DNA of 64,000 nt, taken from the NCBI GenBank assembly GCA_013399855.1, contig VXAY01005959.1:316965-380964 (forward strand), given 5' to 3'. How positions within the stretch are numbered: the stretch's first letter is position 1; every line of letters starts with the position of its first letter. A program made the position numbers and the translations under genes. Shown in pieces: positions 27,886 through 41,017 of the stretch. Below the pieces are notes generated by a model, which was given only the letters and a program-made list of their open reading frames with translations, searched no databases and had not been told where the DNA came from. Source of the stretch: Oxyruncus cristatus. Its lineage: Eukaryota; Chordata; Aves; Passeriformes; Cotingidae.

Positions 27886-29597
27886 TTCTGATTGTATAAT
27901 TTCCTCAATGCTTTTGTTGACATACCTATGCAATCGATTAGATAAGAAGTCCTTCAGTTACAGGTATAGTTGAAGGAGAATGGGGCTGAAAGAACAGTAG
28001 TAATGCTTATAGTGAGGTTTCTTCATAGCTCTTTCAAGTGGGAAACATCCATTCTTTGCAATCCTGAAGGGCTATGGGGTCAGAATTGCCTTATTCCTCT
28101 GCCTTTTCAAATGGACTTTGCATCACCGGCACCACCTCTAAATAAAATGATTTAGCACCTTTTGTAATTACATGACTTTTGAAGCATCTCTCAGGACCAC
28201 GTTTTATTCTTATTATAGTCAGTGTTCTTTGGAGTAATTAATTATGTATATCATCACGAGGTCAGAATCAGAACATTATGTTTTCATCTCTTGTAGTGAG
28301 ATAGCTCCTCGTACATCCCATCATGCTGCTGTACACATAATTAGTACTATATGAAGAATATAAATTAACATGTTAGTTTTGATGGGAATGTTGATGAGCT
28401 TGGAAAGGCATCATTAATATGCTCAATAGTGCAAAATAATACTTCTGATTTTAGCTTCCCTTGCTTTTCCTTTCAACTGGTTAAGCTAAAAATATGGCAC
28501 AGCTGCTTTCCCTTTACACATGTGAAAGTGCGGGGAATGCGAAGTAAGAGAGAGAACAGCAACCCTTTGGGTGAGAAAACGTGGGGTTCAGTGCTGAGAC
28601 ACCAGTCCCTGTCTCATCAGGGGAGCAGGGCTAAGGGAGGGCTCGGGGTACCACTTGCTGCTGCAGGGATGGAAGGGCCTCCTGACACAGCACTGCAGCA
28701 TGGCCACAGTCGTACACAGCAGGGTGGGTTCTGTTTCTGGCTGATTAGAGTCAAGATGAATTGCTGACTCCACTTGGAGATGCCACTGCACTTCTTCCTT
28801 CTCTGAGGCCTGAGTAGTTTTAAGCACCGTTGAGCTCCTCCAGTGCCTCGGATGCACATGGTTCAGTCCTCAGTTGGCTGCTGCTAATGGATCAGATAGA
28901 GGATTTAGGCAGGAGTAGAAGATCCTTATGGATGTAAATCAATACTTATTAATGACATCTAACTGTGTTAAGTCTCAGGACAAAGGAGAATCCAGCTATA
29001 GGACCTGATCTGCAGCTTGACAGAAACTCTGTGCAGAAGACCAGTAGAAAGGATGAAATAGCAGCAAAAAGCAGACGATGGAAAGCTTTGTGAAGTATAT
29101 TTATTTTAATAACAGTTGACTCTTAAAAGGTCCTCTTTACCTGTTGTGCTCTGGGCTTTTTATTAAGAAGGGTAAGTCACCACTATCCATCTTGAACACT
29201 TTTTGGATATCCTTTGCTATTGTGGTTGGTGAATAAAATTATGAAGTGAGTATGTGATCTTGAAAGTGGATCTCTGCAAACAAACCTGTTATAAACTGTA
29301 GGAGTTCAGTAGACATCACTGGGAGCTGCTACAGGAAGGAGGATTAATTGATATTAAATTGGAGGCCAAAGTAAAGGAGCCGTCAACTGGGAGCAGAACA
29401 ACAGAAAATATTGGTAGAAGAGAATTAAACTGTGCTCTTCTGTAAAACTGATTCAGTCAGAAATTCGCTGATTAGCCTTTACAAATTCTGGCAGTGGTTT
29501 AAACTTGTCTGCCTTTCATAGTTACTTGAAGTCTCACGTAAAGTGGAGTATATTTCAAATGTGTTTGAATTCATGTTTTCTCATTACTGGACTCTGC

Positions 29598-29637
29598 TTT
29601 TTCCTTTCCTTTCCTTTTTTTTTTTTTTTTTTTTTTT
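29598..29637 (+). repeat. (TTTCC)n followed by poly-T (23)
   Basis: TTTCC units (TTTCCTTTCCTTTCC) lead into 23 uninterrupted T. Together they form a 40-base pyrimidine tract in intron 4. No AG acceptor with an exon-like continuation follows closely, so it is taken as a simple repeat. Confidence 0.88.
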
Positions 29638-30449
29638 GGTGATTTAATATACAGGAGAATACTATTGGATCAGTGCAAAATTGCTTAGATTGCACGTGTA
29701 TGACTTTAAACCCAGTATATTTTCCTAACTGTAATTTTTGAAAGTTTCCATTTTTTTCTTTTAGTTTTCTTAGTGGTTTTTAGTTCCTTGCTCCCAGATT
29801 CAGCCTTTTGGTAGTGACCCAGCTTTCCAGTCACACAGGCGTGAAAAATCAGCATGATTAAAAGCCACCTATTAAAGCAACTTCATAATAGTTTTCTTTT
29901 CTGAAATGCAAATGAGAGATAAGAGAAGACTCACCTGTGTTTGCTCTGTACATTGCTTGAAAAAAAATCCATGTATTGCACTTGGTGATTTGGTGCTGGT
30001 AGGATATTGCAGCTACTTTTACTGAAAACTCAGGGTTTAACTAAGTTTAACAGTGCTTTTAGTTCCTGACTTACAATACCGATTATAATTGCTTTGCTTC
30101 AAACTTGGATTCTCTTTCTACCTCTATTCCCGTGGAATTCACAGTGATGCCACTCTGCCTTTCTCTCTTAAATCCATTGGGTTTACATTCTGGTAATTTT
30201 CCACTTTTCTCCTTCTCTCGGCCCTCAGCCCTCTTCCTCACAGCTCTCTTCCACTTTGCAATTTCTGATTTATTTCTGGCGCCTGTCCAAATTCAGAAAA
30301 AAAATAATTCTAGCCTATTAGTCTTGAAAGGAAATATAAATTCCACTTCTATCAACATTCGTCAATTAAAATCTGATATTGCAAAGCCTGTTTATAAATA
30401 ACTTGACTATTCCAAATTTATGTTGATAATACCTTATGCCATTCATTCC

Positions 30450-30465
30450 ATATATATATATATAA
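30450..30465 (+). repeat. (TA)n microsatellite
   Basis: Seven TA units flanked by A on both sides in intron 4. Likely length-polymorphic. Confidence 0.9.
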
Positions 30466-31940
30466 CACTTTCATGTGGCAGATGAGGAGAGATGTTTCTG
30501 TGAGGCTATATAAATTTACAAGTACAGAAATAAAACCCATGGGCTGCACCCCGGTGTCACACTCACCGTGTGGACGCTCACACTTACACACATGTGCATG
30601 TAAGTTGCTTTGAAAGATGAACTTCTATATAATTATCTGATAAGATATAAAACTGAAGCCTGAAACCTGGGCTGATCTCTTGAGTTTTGGTTTGGGGCCA
30701 GATTCTGGAAAACGATTTGAGTTCCGATTCCGGCAAAATCCCCTGAATATGTTTTTCTGGCAATATTTTTGAGAACAGCTGATCTTTTCACATTTTTTCC
30801 ATTTGGGTTAGAAATCTTAAGAGAGTAACCAAGATGCCACTGAAATACTGCTGTTTGCTGCTCAGGGAAAGGAAAACGCAGCCCACAGACATGGAGCCGT
30901 AATTTTGGCATTTTTCTCTGGTGTGTTTCAAAGCTCTAGATGATAGATAATGACATTAAGGAGAGTGAGTTGAAGTTAATTGCAAAGCATTGCTTATTAG
31001 GTTTGAAAGAGATATAATCACAGGGCATTCTAATTCCTTAAGACACTGATTAATATAACAGCTACAGAGAAAAACCTGGCAGGGAATACGTTTCTAGGGA
31101 GTTTGCAGGATTGCTGGTTTATGCATTTTCTTTTACAGCCTACACAGTTGGAGATAATTCAGAATCTTACTGTTTAAGAGTAAGCCAAGTATCTAAAATC
31201 TTGTGACCATATTTAGGGATGGATGAAATGTTTTGGTTAAAATAGCTCACACTCCCCTACACATGCCCATGTTTCTGTCCGGCCTTCAGACCTGTGAAAG
31301 GAAGAAACAGGAGACCTCAGAGATTTCCTTTGCCTTTCTTGTAATCCACCAGCTGGGTGTTAATGACCTCACGCTGCTTATTCCTGTACCCAAACATCTG
31401 CCTTCCCTCTGGACTTGGTTGAATCACCCAGTGCCTTTACCAGTCGCTGTGTTCATCCACAACTCTGTTTTGGTTTAATCATCCCATTAGCTGAAGCTGA
31501 AGAAACACTTTGTGGCGTGTGGTGCTGATTTGTTCTGCATCTCATCCAGCACGATGCTGGGCTATGCCAAGCAGGGTTGTCTCCTTGCAAGGGTGGAAGA
31601 GTGTGGGGGGAAATTCGGAAGTTATGGGAATGATAATATTGTTTGGTACTTACACCTTTTTTCTTGCTGCCCCACTGGTACTGACCTTTCCCAATTACTG
31701 TCATTCCCTGTCCATCCAGCATGTTTCTCTGGGTTTGTCTGCATCTCTGATGGGAATGTGCAAAGTACGGAGAGGGCCAGAGCAGTGTAAAAATAACATC
31801 TATTAGCAGGCAGTTTAAAGGCTGAAGAAGGATGTTCGGGGGAACAGCGAGAAAGGCAGTCCCAAGCTACATCTGTAATAATGGAATTCTTACAGTAGCC
31901 TCAGACAATCTGCTCCCAGTATGTACCAGGACACACAGCA

Positions 31941-31977
31941 TTACCCATGGCTGTGCCAAGGGTATTACCCATGGCTG
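31941..31977 (+). repeat. Short direct repeat of TTACCCATGGCTG
   Basis: TTACCCATGGCTG occurs at 31941-31953 and 31965-31977, a 24-base period with 11 unrelated bases between the copies. It is a small local duplication in intron 4. Confidence 0.85.
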
Positions 31978-32958
31978 AACTCCACACAGCTCCTGAGAGT
32001 CAGGGATTCTGCACAGCACATGCAGTCGGACAGTTTCTCCAGCTCTAACTGGCATCTAGAGGATGCTCGAAAAACCTCCTGAAGCAGGCAAAATGGAGCA
32101 GGCTTTGGCTACATGGGAGGTGGATTCTGAAAGCCACCAGTGGCAGACTGGGGAGATTGTTTTTGAAGAACAAGATGTCTCATTCCTGACCCCGTCACCT
32201 TCCGTGCGAGCCAGGGGGAGAGCACTGATGCCAATCCAATAGGCATGCTCAGCAGATGTCCAAGTCTCTGGTTTATATCCAGTGATACTAAAGGTTGTTT
32301 ATAAAGGCAAGACGTTATTGTTTTGAGTGTTTGGCACTGCCTCTCATCTTTTAAAAAGTTGAGAGGAACGAATCTGATGAGGTTTCCAGCTATTTTGTCC
32401 CAGTTACAAGAGCAGGCTGCAGAAATCAGTGTGTCTTCTCCGACAGTGATCCTGCACTTGTTTTACTCTTCGTAGCCCTGCTAAGAAACATCTTTTTACT
32501 TGTCCTTGGAAATACAATCTGAAAGGGTTCCCTTGAATCACTGAGTTCAACCATCTGATACTGTAGAAAACCAAGTCATCTGATCCCTCATATAGCCTAA
32601 ATGAAGATGGTTTTGTTTTCTCCAGTTTATTGGGCTGCAGTTGTTGGAAAGCTGCTCCCCAACACTACTGTTCCCATGGCAAGAGAGCATCTCACTTCCA
32701 GACTAAATGTTTACATGTGTTGATTTTCATGGCTTCATTGTCCATTAGTTAAAGTAACTCTTTTTTAACTCTGTTGTTCACCCCTACCCTTGCCTCTCAT
32801 CTCTATGTACTTATAAATTAAAATGGTATCTGTTCTTTGCTTTTTTTTCTTTTGCTGCTGTAAATGATTCATACTCTTTTCTTCTTTTATAAAACATAGG
32901 CTCTCCATTGCCCTTATTGTCCCAGAATATTTTCTTCTGCATCATTTTCGAATCAAGT

Positions 32959-33047
32959 GAATTTTGTTTCTTTGTTTCTTGGTTGATTAGAATTGTGCAC
33001 AGCACAAAGAATTGTGTTTCTTTGTTTCTTGGTTGATTAGAATTGTG
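32959..33047 (+). repeat. Tandem duplication, 50-base period
   Basis: A 39-base segment containing TTTCTTTGTTTCTTGGTTGA occurs at 32959-32997 and again at 33009-33047. The copies differ at one base (GAATTTTG against GAATTGTG). Near-identity implies a recent duplication or an assembly artefact. Confidence 0.92.
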
Positions 33048-35322
33048 AAGTGAGATAATTTACAGAAGGGCTCTTTACAATGGCATTAACACTTCCTTGC
33101 TCACTTGAAAGTGACCCAGTTTATACTGATAAAGGGTGGTTTTGCCTTTTTCCCAGCCAAGGGTAAAAAGGGTGGCTTACGGTTATCCAGTGGTTTAATT
33201 AATCCAGATTGAAGTAGAAATTGTTGCTGTAACTTCAACATGCATGGCCTTTCATGTTAGATAGATTACTGAATTTCAATCCAACTTTATTACTTCAGTC
33301 ATCAAAAGCACCCTCTGTGCAGTCCCTCCGAACACAGTATTTCCACTTCTTAGGACTGGGCCTTGAAATATTCGTAATAAAATTACCTCTGGGCTTGTTC
33401 TTCCACTTCCAGTATCAACTGTTGTTAATCTACCTTAAATTATTGCCTTAAACACATAATGGTTCTTCTTCCTAATCAGCTTTCCCATTTTAGCCAGCAG
33501 TTTACCTCAGAGCACTGAACCTGCTTGCTGGAAGAATTGATTGATTTATCTTGTCTAGAATATCAGTTATCAAATAAAGGCAGAAAGCAGATATTGCAGT
33601 GTGTCTCATTTTTCAATTACCCCCCTGACTTTCATTATTCTTGACTTAGAAATTTGTTTTCAAGCCTTGCATTACCGAGTTTGGACTAATGGTGAATCTA
33701 TAGCTGCTCAGGTTACCTCGGGATGACATCAATCCATAGACATCAAACATGATGAACAAAGTGACTTTTAGTTGAGTCTTTTCTGAGTTGATTATTAAAA
33801 TGTCAGACATCCATGATGCAGCCTTGATTTCACATCAGGAAAAATATACCCCCCTGAGCCTTTCACGATAAGAATTTCAGATTGTGGGACGTCTGACAAA
33901 TTTAGTTTTCAACTGCATGAAAATGAACAACTTGGCTGTCTCTCCCTCAAAATGTTGTTGAAATAGGCAGTATATTTACAAATTTCCATTTCTAATTAAA
34001 ACAAATGAAACCGAAAGACATTCATGCTTTTCCATTTTTTTTCTCCCAGCAGGTCACTGAGTCACTACTTCTCTCAAAATCTTTTCCAAAACTTTCCTCG
34101 TTATTTCCTTGTAGTTTTGCATGCTGTGAAATAATTGCCATATAAAATGTTCCAGCCTATAAATGAGTTCACCATATAAAATATATATGGTATTACGTTA
34201 AGAATTCATAGTGGGATTTTCACAGTAGCCAAAAGAACTCAATTTTTAAGGGAATTTTTGGGGCACTATTTAAAAGAGAAAGTGACATTAAACGTAAATA
34301 TTCTGAATATTGTAATTGTTATCACTGTTCACTGATAGTCCTTTCTAGAGCATTCTCACAGGGGTAAATAGTTTGCAAGAAAAAAGATCTGCCTGTTCTG
34401 GACACAGAGTCTGCTCAAAGGAGACAGCAATCCTTTTGCTGAGCTTTTCAAAGTTGTGCTTATTACTTGAGTCTATTTTGGCATCGTATTTTTCCTGAAC
34501 AGGACTGTTCTGAAATTATCAGTTCTTCTGAAAACCCATAAACGTGGATTTTTGGCTTTTAATTTTGAAAATCCTGGCTATAAGTTTTATATAGTGGTTC
34601 TGTCTGTCGAGAGAACACTTAGCCTGAGATCTCATCTGGATTTAGAAGACAGAGTACAAAGACATTTTGTCTTTTGCTTGTCAGTTTATTATCTTTCATG
34701 TTCCAATTTTTGTACAGTTGAAAATCTCTTTTCCTTTCTTTGCAAGCTAAGAAATAAATCCTTCTTAAGAGTGCAGCCGTTCTGCCTTTCCTTGAATTAC
34801 TAAGAACATTAATAAAATTCAATGAAATACACAGTGCTCATATTAATGAGAGCTCAGAGGCTTCTAAAATATTTGGAGCAATAATATTTCATGGATTATT
34901 TTGGAGTACTCTTTGTAGAGGTCAACTGTGATATGATCACTGAAACCTGTGGCTATACTGGAGCCTTAGGAAACCTGTGTAAAAATAAACCACATGGCTT
35001 TGATAGACCAAAGCAGGCAGCAGGAAATAAGGGCAGAACTATACACCCGCTGCTGAACACCAATGGCATGAGAGAGGCCATTAAAACAAATAATATAAAT
35101 GAGCCTGAGCTGGCTATAAGACCTGCAAGGTGATTAATGCCTGTGGTGACAAGTTGGAGGCATAGGAGGAGATTAAAGATTAAGTTAAAGGTAAGAGTGC
35201 TAACAGGCCTTTTCCTGCCCAGCGCTTCTAATTGCTCTTCCTTCCTGCAAATCCAGGGGCCAGCACTGCCTGCACAGCACCACATTCCTCCATTAGACTT
35301 GTCAGGCTGGTAGATAAATGAA

Positions 35323-35338
35323 TTTTTTTTTTTTTTTT
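35323..35338 (+). repeat. Poly-T run (16)
   Basis: Sixteen T begin a 100-base T/C-dominated region that ends in TTCTTTTTAG at 35420. The region resembles an extended polypyrimidine tract; see the possible cryptic exon that follows. Confidence 0.9.
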
Positions 35339-35420
35339 AAAGTACTTTGTTCTGTATTTTATTTCTTTTGTGGGTTTTTTTTTTCCTCCTTTATTTCCTT
35401 TTTTTCTTTATTCTTTTTAG

Positions 35421-35470
35421 CCTGTGGGAGCCATCCCTGTTGGCTTTAGGCAGTGTCCTGTGTTGGGGTG
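35421..35470 (+). other. PRKAR1B: Possible cryptic (poison) exon in intron 4
   Basis: The segment follows a long pyrimidine tract and the acceptor TTCTTTTTAG and ends at a donor-like GTAAGC. It would be 50 nt. Joined to the Ser split codon of exon 4 it reads SLWEPSLLALGSVLCWG without a stop, but shifts exons 5 and 6 out of frame so that a TGA follows in exon 6. Such an exon would send the mRNA to nonsense-mediated decay. This rests only on splice-site appearance; long introns contain many such pairs by chance, and no transcript evidence is available. Confidence 0.15.
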
Positions 35471-36510
35471 GTAAGCACAGGTTGGTCCAAACCAGCCTCC
35501 AGCTGCCCACCCAGACTGGTGCAGTTGGCAGAGGAGAGGCCACCAGGAAGCACAGGAAAGGCCTGCAGATTTCTCTCACTTGGCTTTCCAAAACAATTGT
35601 TCAAAGAACAAGAAAAACCTCGAGTACAAAAAAGCCCAGTCTCCTGAACCACTAAGGCTCAGTCGTAGTGTATCTACTGCCTTATTTGCAGAAGGTTTTA
35701 ACACTTGACCTGAAAAGTCAACAAAAGAATCACCATCTCCCATCTTAATAAATTAAGTTCTATCTTCTCTAATCACTTCCTACAAACACACAAAGTCATC
35801 TGTTTCCTTTTGGCTTAGATCTTGTGTAATGTTTGGAGGAAGAAGGTCTACTTTTGTCAGCACTCCTGTTAAATTTATTTTCTTTTCTAGTTCAAGGAAA
35901 AAGCCTATGACTCTGAAAGTCATCCAATGCTTTTATTTATTTATTTTGCTCGATTTGATTGATACATCTTTGTTCTGGAGCTCATACAAAATTGACCACA
36001 AATATAGTAAAAGTGCTTTTTGTTAAAGTACTTCCAGAATATCCAGGTGTTCCCCTCCTGCCCTTGTCTCTCGTGGGAAGAAACTTGACCTTAAGATGAA
36101 GGTACATTGAATTCAGAAGTGCTCCACCAGAAATCTTTCTGGCTGATAAGTCCAGAGCTTGAAAAATATTCAGACTACTTTGCTGCATGTAATTCTGCTG
36201 CTTGAGTTACAAGCAAGGGTTCTCAAGCCGAGATGGAAAGAGGGCAGCTGGTTTGACTTCCTTTTGTGTCTGAGAAAACTTTACCTGGCTCAGAGGGCAC
36301 AGAGAGTCACTTGGAGAAGCACAAATGTCACGCTAAGATATCATCAGTGCTGACACACTCTAATAGATACCTCTGTTCCATAATTGTTCATTGGTTCTTT
36401 CTGGCATAATTAGGAAAACACACTGTAAAAAATGAGACTGGTGACCATTCTTCCTAAGAATTTGTGTAAATATCTGTAGATGTACTTGTGTCTATGAATG
36501 TATATATACA

Positions 36511-36531
36511 TATTTATTTATTTATTTATTT
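36511..36531 (+). repeat. (TATT)n microsatellite
   Basis: About five TATT units directly after a short TATATACA stretch in intron 4. Confidence 0.9.
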
Positions 36532-39500
36532 CATGTTTCATAGGCCACCGAGATTTATTGTCCTTGGTAGTAAATATTGACCTTGGATTTATCTCAGTCA
36601 ATGTTTACCTCTTAGGCCAATAAATCTTGAGGTTCACCTTAACAGAAGTCAATATCTGCTTAGTGTTCAGCTCCATCATTAATATAAATATTTTAGTGAC
36701 CTTTGCGTGTATTAGTCTATTTTTTAAAGTCAACTTAGTGTTACAAATCCTATGGCACATCAGCAGTTTATTTTTCAGGTGTCTATTCATTTAAGATTTT
36801 TTTAACAACCTCTGGTATTACTGTTGAGGTGTTGCAGAAAGTGTGTGGTGCGTTTTCTGAGGAGAATCTCAGGAATGTGAGTGCAAGTTGCTGTGTCCAG
36901 CGGAGAGGGCGGTGGCCCAGAGCACCCGTGTGTATTTGTGTGGTTCATCACGTATTTACCTACTACCAGGGTATAACTGTTGCTTTGATTGCTGCCCCTT
37001 CTCTGGGCTTTTTTCTTTGTATGAGCAAATCTTTCCCAGATCAAGTGTTTGCTTTCCTGTATCTGTCACTGAGTTTAGGGTTAACAGGGACCTTTAGACC
37101 ACCTCGTCTGACCTTTTTATCTCCTGCCATCTTTATCTCCTCCATTTAAGGAACACTTTTTGCTGCCTTCCGCCTCCCTTCTCTTTTGACCTTCACCAAG
37201 GAAAATTTCTCTGCAGCGTCCTTATTCAAGTTTTTCGTTCTAATTGCACTTGGTTTGGTGTGAAACCATCTCAGTCTAGATTCGAAGTGTCCCAACGGAG
37301 CATTGCTTTGTGAATCAGTCCGGGCTGTCACCCCCAAACACGCACAGACAGCGCCCTTTCCTGCCCCTGTGCTTAGGCATGAGCACTGCATCTCAATGTT
37401 ATCTTGAGCCGTTCAGCCATGGGTGGGGTCTCTGCTGATCTCCTCCCCCTAAAAAGTGAGATGCAAAGTGGACTCTGAATGCCTGTGACCTCTTCCCACC
37501 TCCTTTGGCCACAGGAACATGTAAAGAAGCCTATGATTGTGAAACCCTTCCTTTCAAATGAAGGAGCCTGAAGGCTTCAGGACAGTTACTTCATTCAGGC
37601 ACTGGAGTCAAAATTATCCTTCTTATTATTACTGCACCACAAAGCACGTATCTAATACTCCTGATTACAAACCACTTCACCAGCACAGATAAGAGACATG
37701 TTCTTCATCCCAGAATGTTCTCACTACAAATCCCTGATCCTACCACCCCCTTTTCATTAAATTACTCCTTTTATTCCAACTTAGAGTGCTGACTGTTCAC
37801 ATGGATAAAAGCTTGCAGGGTTAAACACTTTGTGAGCCTATAGACAATGTTCTGTGCATGTGGAGAGGTTTCTATTATCCATTATAAAGGTGCTGCTGCA
37901 GTAAATGGTTTAAAAACATTGTGCTATGGAGACTTCTGATCCCTGTCACATGAAATAGCATAAATGTCAGACCAGGGATTTATACGAATATTCCTTGAAG
38001 AGAAGCAAAGACAAGGAATTAGTTGTTCTCTTGTCCTATTTATTCCCTTTAATTGGATTTATTTTTCAGTGGGCTTTAGTATAGAAATTTCTGCTTCATT
38101 TCTTTATTGTATTTTGGAATGACATATCAATACAGATAAAGCCTGCTTGCCCTACATTAAAAATATATATTTAGACCATGGGAGATATGTTCATTAAACA
38201 GCAAAATCTTCTATTTTTACGAAACTATTTTTTAAACCTAGCCTAAATCAGTTCTCATCTTACAGACAGAGTATCTCAGGGTGCTGGTGTTGGAGCAGTT
38301 CACAGCAGCAAACGCAGCCAGGATTCAGGATTGAGAGCAATTATAGCTGCTGATACATCAAGTCTTTGAGGGAAGGAACTGCGCAGCATTTTTTTTCCCA
38401 GAGGGATATGTGTGCCATAGGCCATATCGTAGCTGGTTCACGCAAGAGACCTGATAGAGCAAGTACAGCGCTTGGCTGGTTTTCGGTGCATGCCTCCAAG
38501 TCAGACTGAAGAGCAGCTTACTGTTGTCAACCTTTGATTCATAGAGTTGTGTAAATGGGCAAAAAATTCCTTTCTGTCATGCCAGAGGCCAAATTAAACA
38601 GAAATCTGTAAACTGGGAGGGTAATTTAGTTGGGAGGAAGCAACATGAGTCGTGTGATAATGTACTCCTGCAAGGTTTTTTTGCAATTTGTTTCGGGGCT
38701 GAGTTTGTCCTGGTTTATTTAGTGCCATAAAATACAATTCTTTCTGCTGAGAAATTGCTTAAAAATTATACTGGCGTGAAAGCAAACATGGAGTTGGCAG
38801 AGCCAAGCAAAGGTGTTTGAAGGTTTGGACTGGGAGTGACCACAAATGTTGGCCTTAATACTGATCCACCAGCCTGCCTGGCGAATTCTTCAAGTTCCCT
38901 TTCAACCAGGCATTTAAAAAATGTACTGCAGATATGCAGGAAGGCATATACAACACTGCTTTTCCCCCTCTCCCATCCCAGCTATGCTAATGAAAGCCCA
39001 GCATAGCTGAGATTTCCAGATCTGCTATCGCTGTGGAGAGATAAAAGTAGACCCGTGCACTGTTAACATCGCAGGATTTAACTCTGGGCACTCGTGATTT
39101 TTGTGATGTTTGCAGCAGAATGTGGAAGAAGGAGGTTGGTGCAGTGTTTGCTGGGCAGGTTTTAGAAACACAGTGAACTGCCGGGGAATGAGTGCTGGGA
39201 GGTTGGAAGGAGCAGGTGTTGCTGCCAGGGATATTGCTGGGTCTCTTCAAGGTGTCTTTGATGTACACTGTAGTGGTTAGTGAAGGCTCAGAAAGAAAAT
39301 TAATAAGAAAGATGGAATGAAGTAATGTAATGGTGTCTGAATTTATTTCCATAGGTATGAAGAAAGTGCGCCCTTAGGTCTGTGTTTGTGCATCTATAGA
39401 TTTATGCTTTTCATGCTTAAAAAGCTCCCTTTCCTTGGAGCCCTGAAAATGCAGACCACTTAAGAAAACATGCATGTATCGTCTGATCTAATCAATCTCT

Positions 39501-40947
39501 ATTTTCCCCTTCTTTGAATTAGTGGAGCTGTAAAAAATGAGGCCGCTTAATTGCGATAGTTCGCTAAAAAACTCCTACAAAAGAAGTATTTATTGTCTGG
39601 GGAAATTTTATCTCTGGTTCGTTTTATTGTAGAAGATTCTATCTCGGAAATGCTGTGAATCACAGATGAAGGGGAGTAATGATGAACTTAAAGAAAACAT
39701 AAGGAAAATGTGTGGGTGTATGAGTTTGCACATGTCTCTAAGCTATAACAGATATGCAAATAGAAAAGCAAGTGCTTGTGGACATGTGGTTTTGTGTCAG
39801 ATGTGAATTTTATTCATCAGCTCCTTAACACTAGATTTACACACTTTTAAAAAATCATTCTGACTAATTCTAGAGAACCTCTATCAGCTCTTTTGTAATG
39901 GTTTCATTTACCGATCCAATTATAAACCAGATTGAATCCTACCCGCTAATGCAGGTTAAAGTGTTGTTATTATACGCAGCTGTTCGGCATCTCCAGGTGT
40001 GGGAGCTCACAACAAGGGTGGAAATTAATTAAGCAAGATGTGGGAGATGCTGCAGCCGTATGTTATGGGCTTGTCAGCCGGAGGAGACGTGTGTCAAACA
40101 CTGCCTGATTAGTTGCAGCACATGCTGGGTGACTTGGAGCTACAATTCTGCAGAGCCTTGGCTTCGGCCTCTCGTCCCCCCCCAGCTTTTCCAGGAGCAC
40201 TTCATATCAATAAATGTATTTTCAGAATTACCCCAGGAGCTTCCTGATGTACTAAACTATCTTATGTGAACAAAACCCCCTCTAACTGGGTTTACTGAGC
40301 ATCTTATCGTTCTGTAGCATCCTGTCATTCTTTAGCATCTTTAGTGTTCTTGGAGTATTCTGATTTTTATGTTAATGGCAAGGACCACGAGGAATGAGGG
40401 GTAAAGATTTCAGCCTAATAACTGATAGTTCTGATATACTTGCCAGGCAGAGGTGCTGTCTTGTGGCACTCAAACCTTTTTCTGGGTGCACAAGCTATAG
40501 CCATAAAAACAGTGCATAGGAGCAGTAAGTATATAATTCAAAGGAACAATCATAATTATCAAATACAATTTAAAAAATTAAAAAATTTTAAAAAAAAAGA
40601 AAATAGATTAATGTCACGTTCATGTCCAAGTTCCACAACCACAACAGTTTGCATGTAGACATGCTCTGAATAGGAAATTTGAGTGAATTATTAGAATAAA
40701 ACTTTTGTCAGAAATTTGCTAATCACAGGGATGCAAGAAAACATAAATATATATAATTTAATTTTCATGAAAGAATGTCCTCCATCTCAACCTGAAAAGC
40801 AAAACAGAAAATGCTGTTACTGTTGGGGGGGTGGTGTTCCTCTTCACTGCATAATGGGAACTGTAAGGTAAGGTGCACAGTATGGTTTTGTTCATATTTA
40901 CTTATGTACATGTGAAATACAATTTATTATAGTTTATTTTTGAAAAT

Positions 40948-41017
40948 GATGTCCTGTGTTCCTATATAGGGATATCCCTAGGGATGTATGTTCCTTGTCC
41001 CTATGTTGAGGGACATC
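40948..41017. other. Nested inverted repeats around a 14-base palindrome
   Basis: GATGTCC (40948) pairs with GGACATC (ending 41017), ATAGGGA (40966) can pair with TCCCTAT (40998-41004), and TAGGGATATCCCTA (40967-40980) is itself a perfect palindrome. The arms are short and their alternative pairings compete, so a stable microRNA-like hairpin is not supported. It is listed as a local structural curiosity. Confidence 0.3.

Noticed and set aside
32508..32605. Possible CR1 tail (TCACTGAGTTCAACCATC)
   Set aside because: The resemblance covers only about 20 bases, with no neighbouring CR1 block.
34891..35133. An 80-codon frame on the + strand in a unique stretch of intron 4
   Set aside because: The composition looks protein-like, but no domain or convincing splice sites were found. 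The stretch is better described as a possible non-coding element.
37070..37125. Possible CR1-like tail (GGGACCTTTAGACCACC)
   Set aside because: Short and isolated similarity that could be chance.
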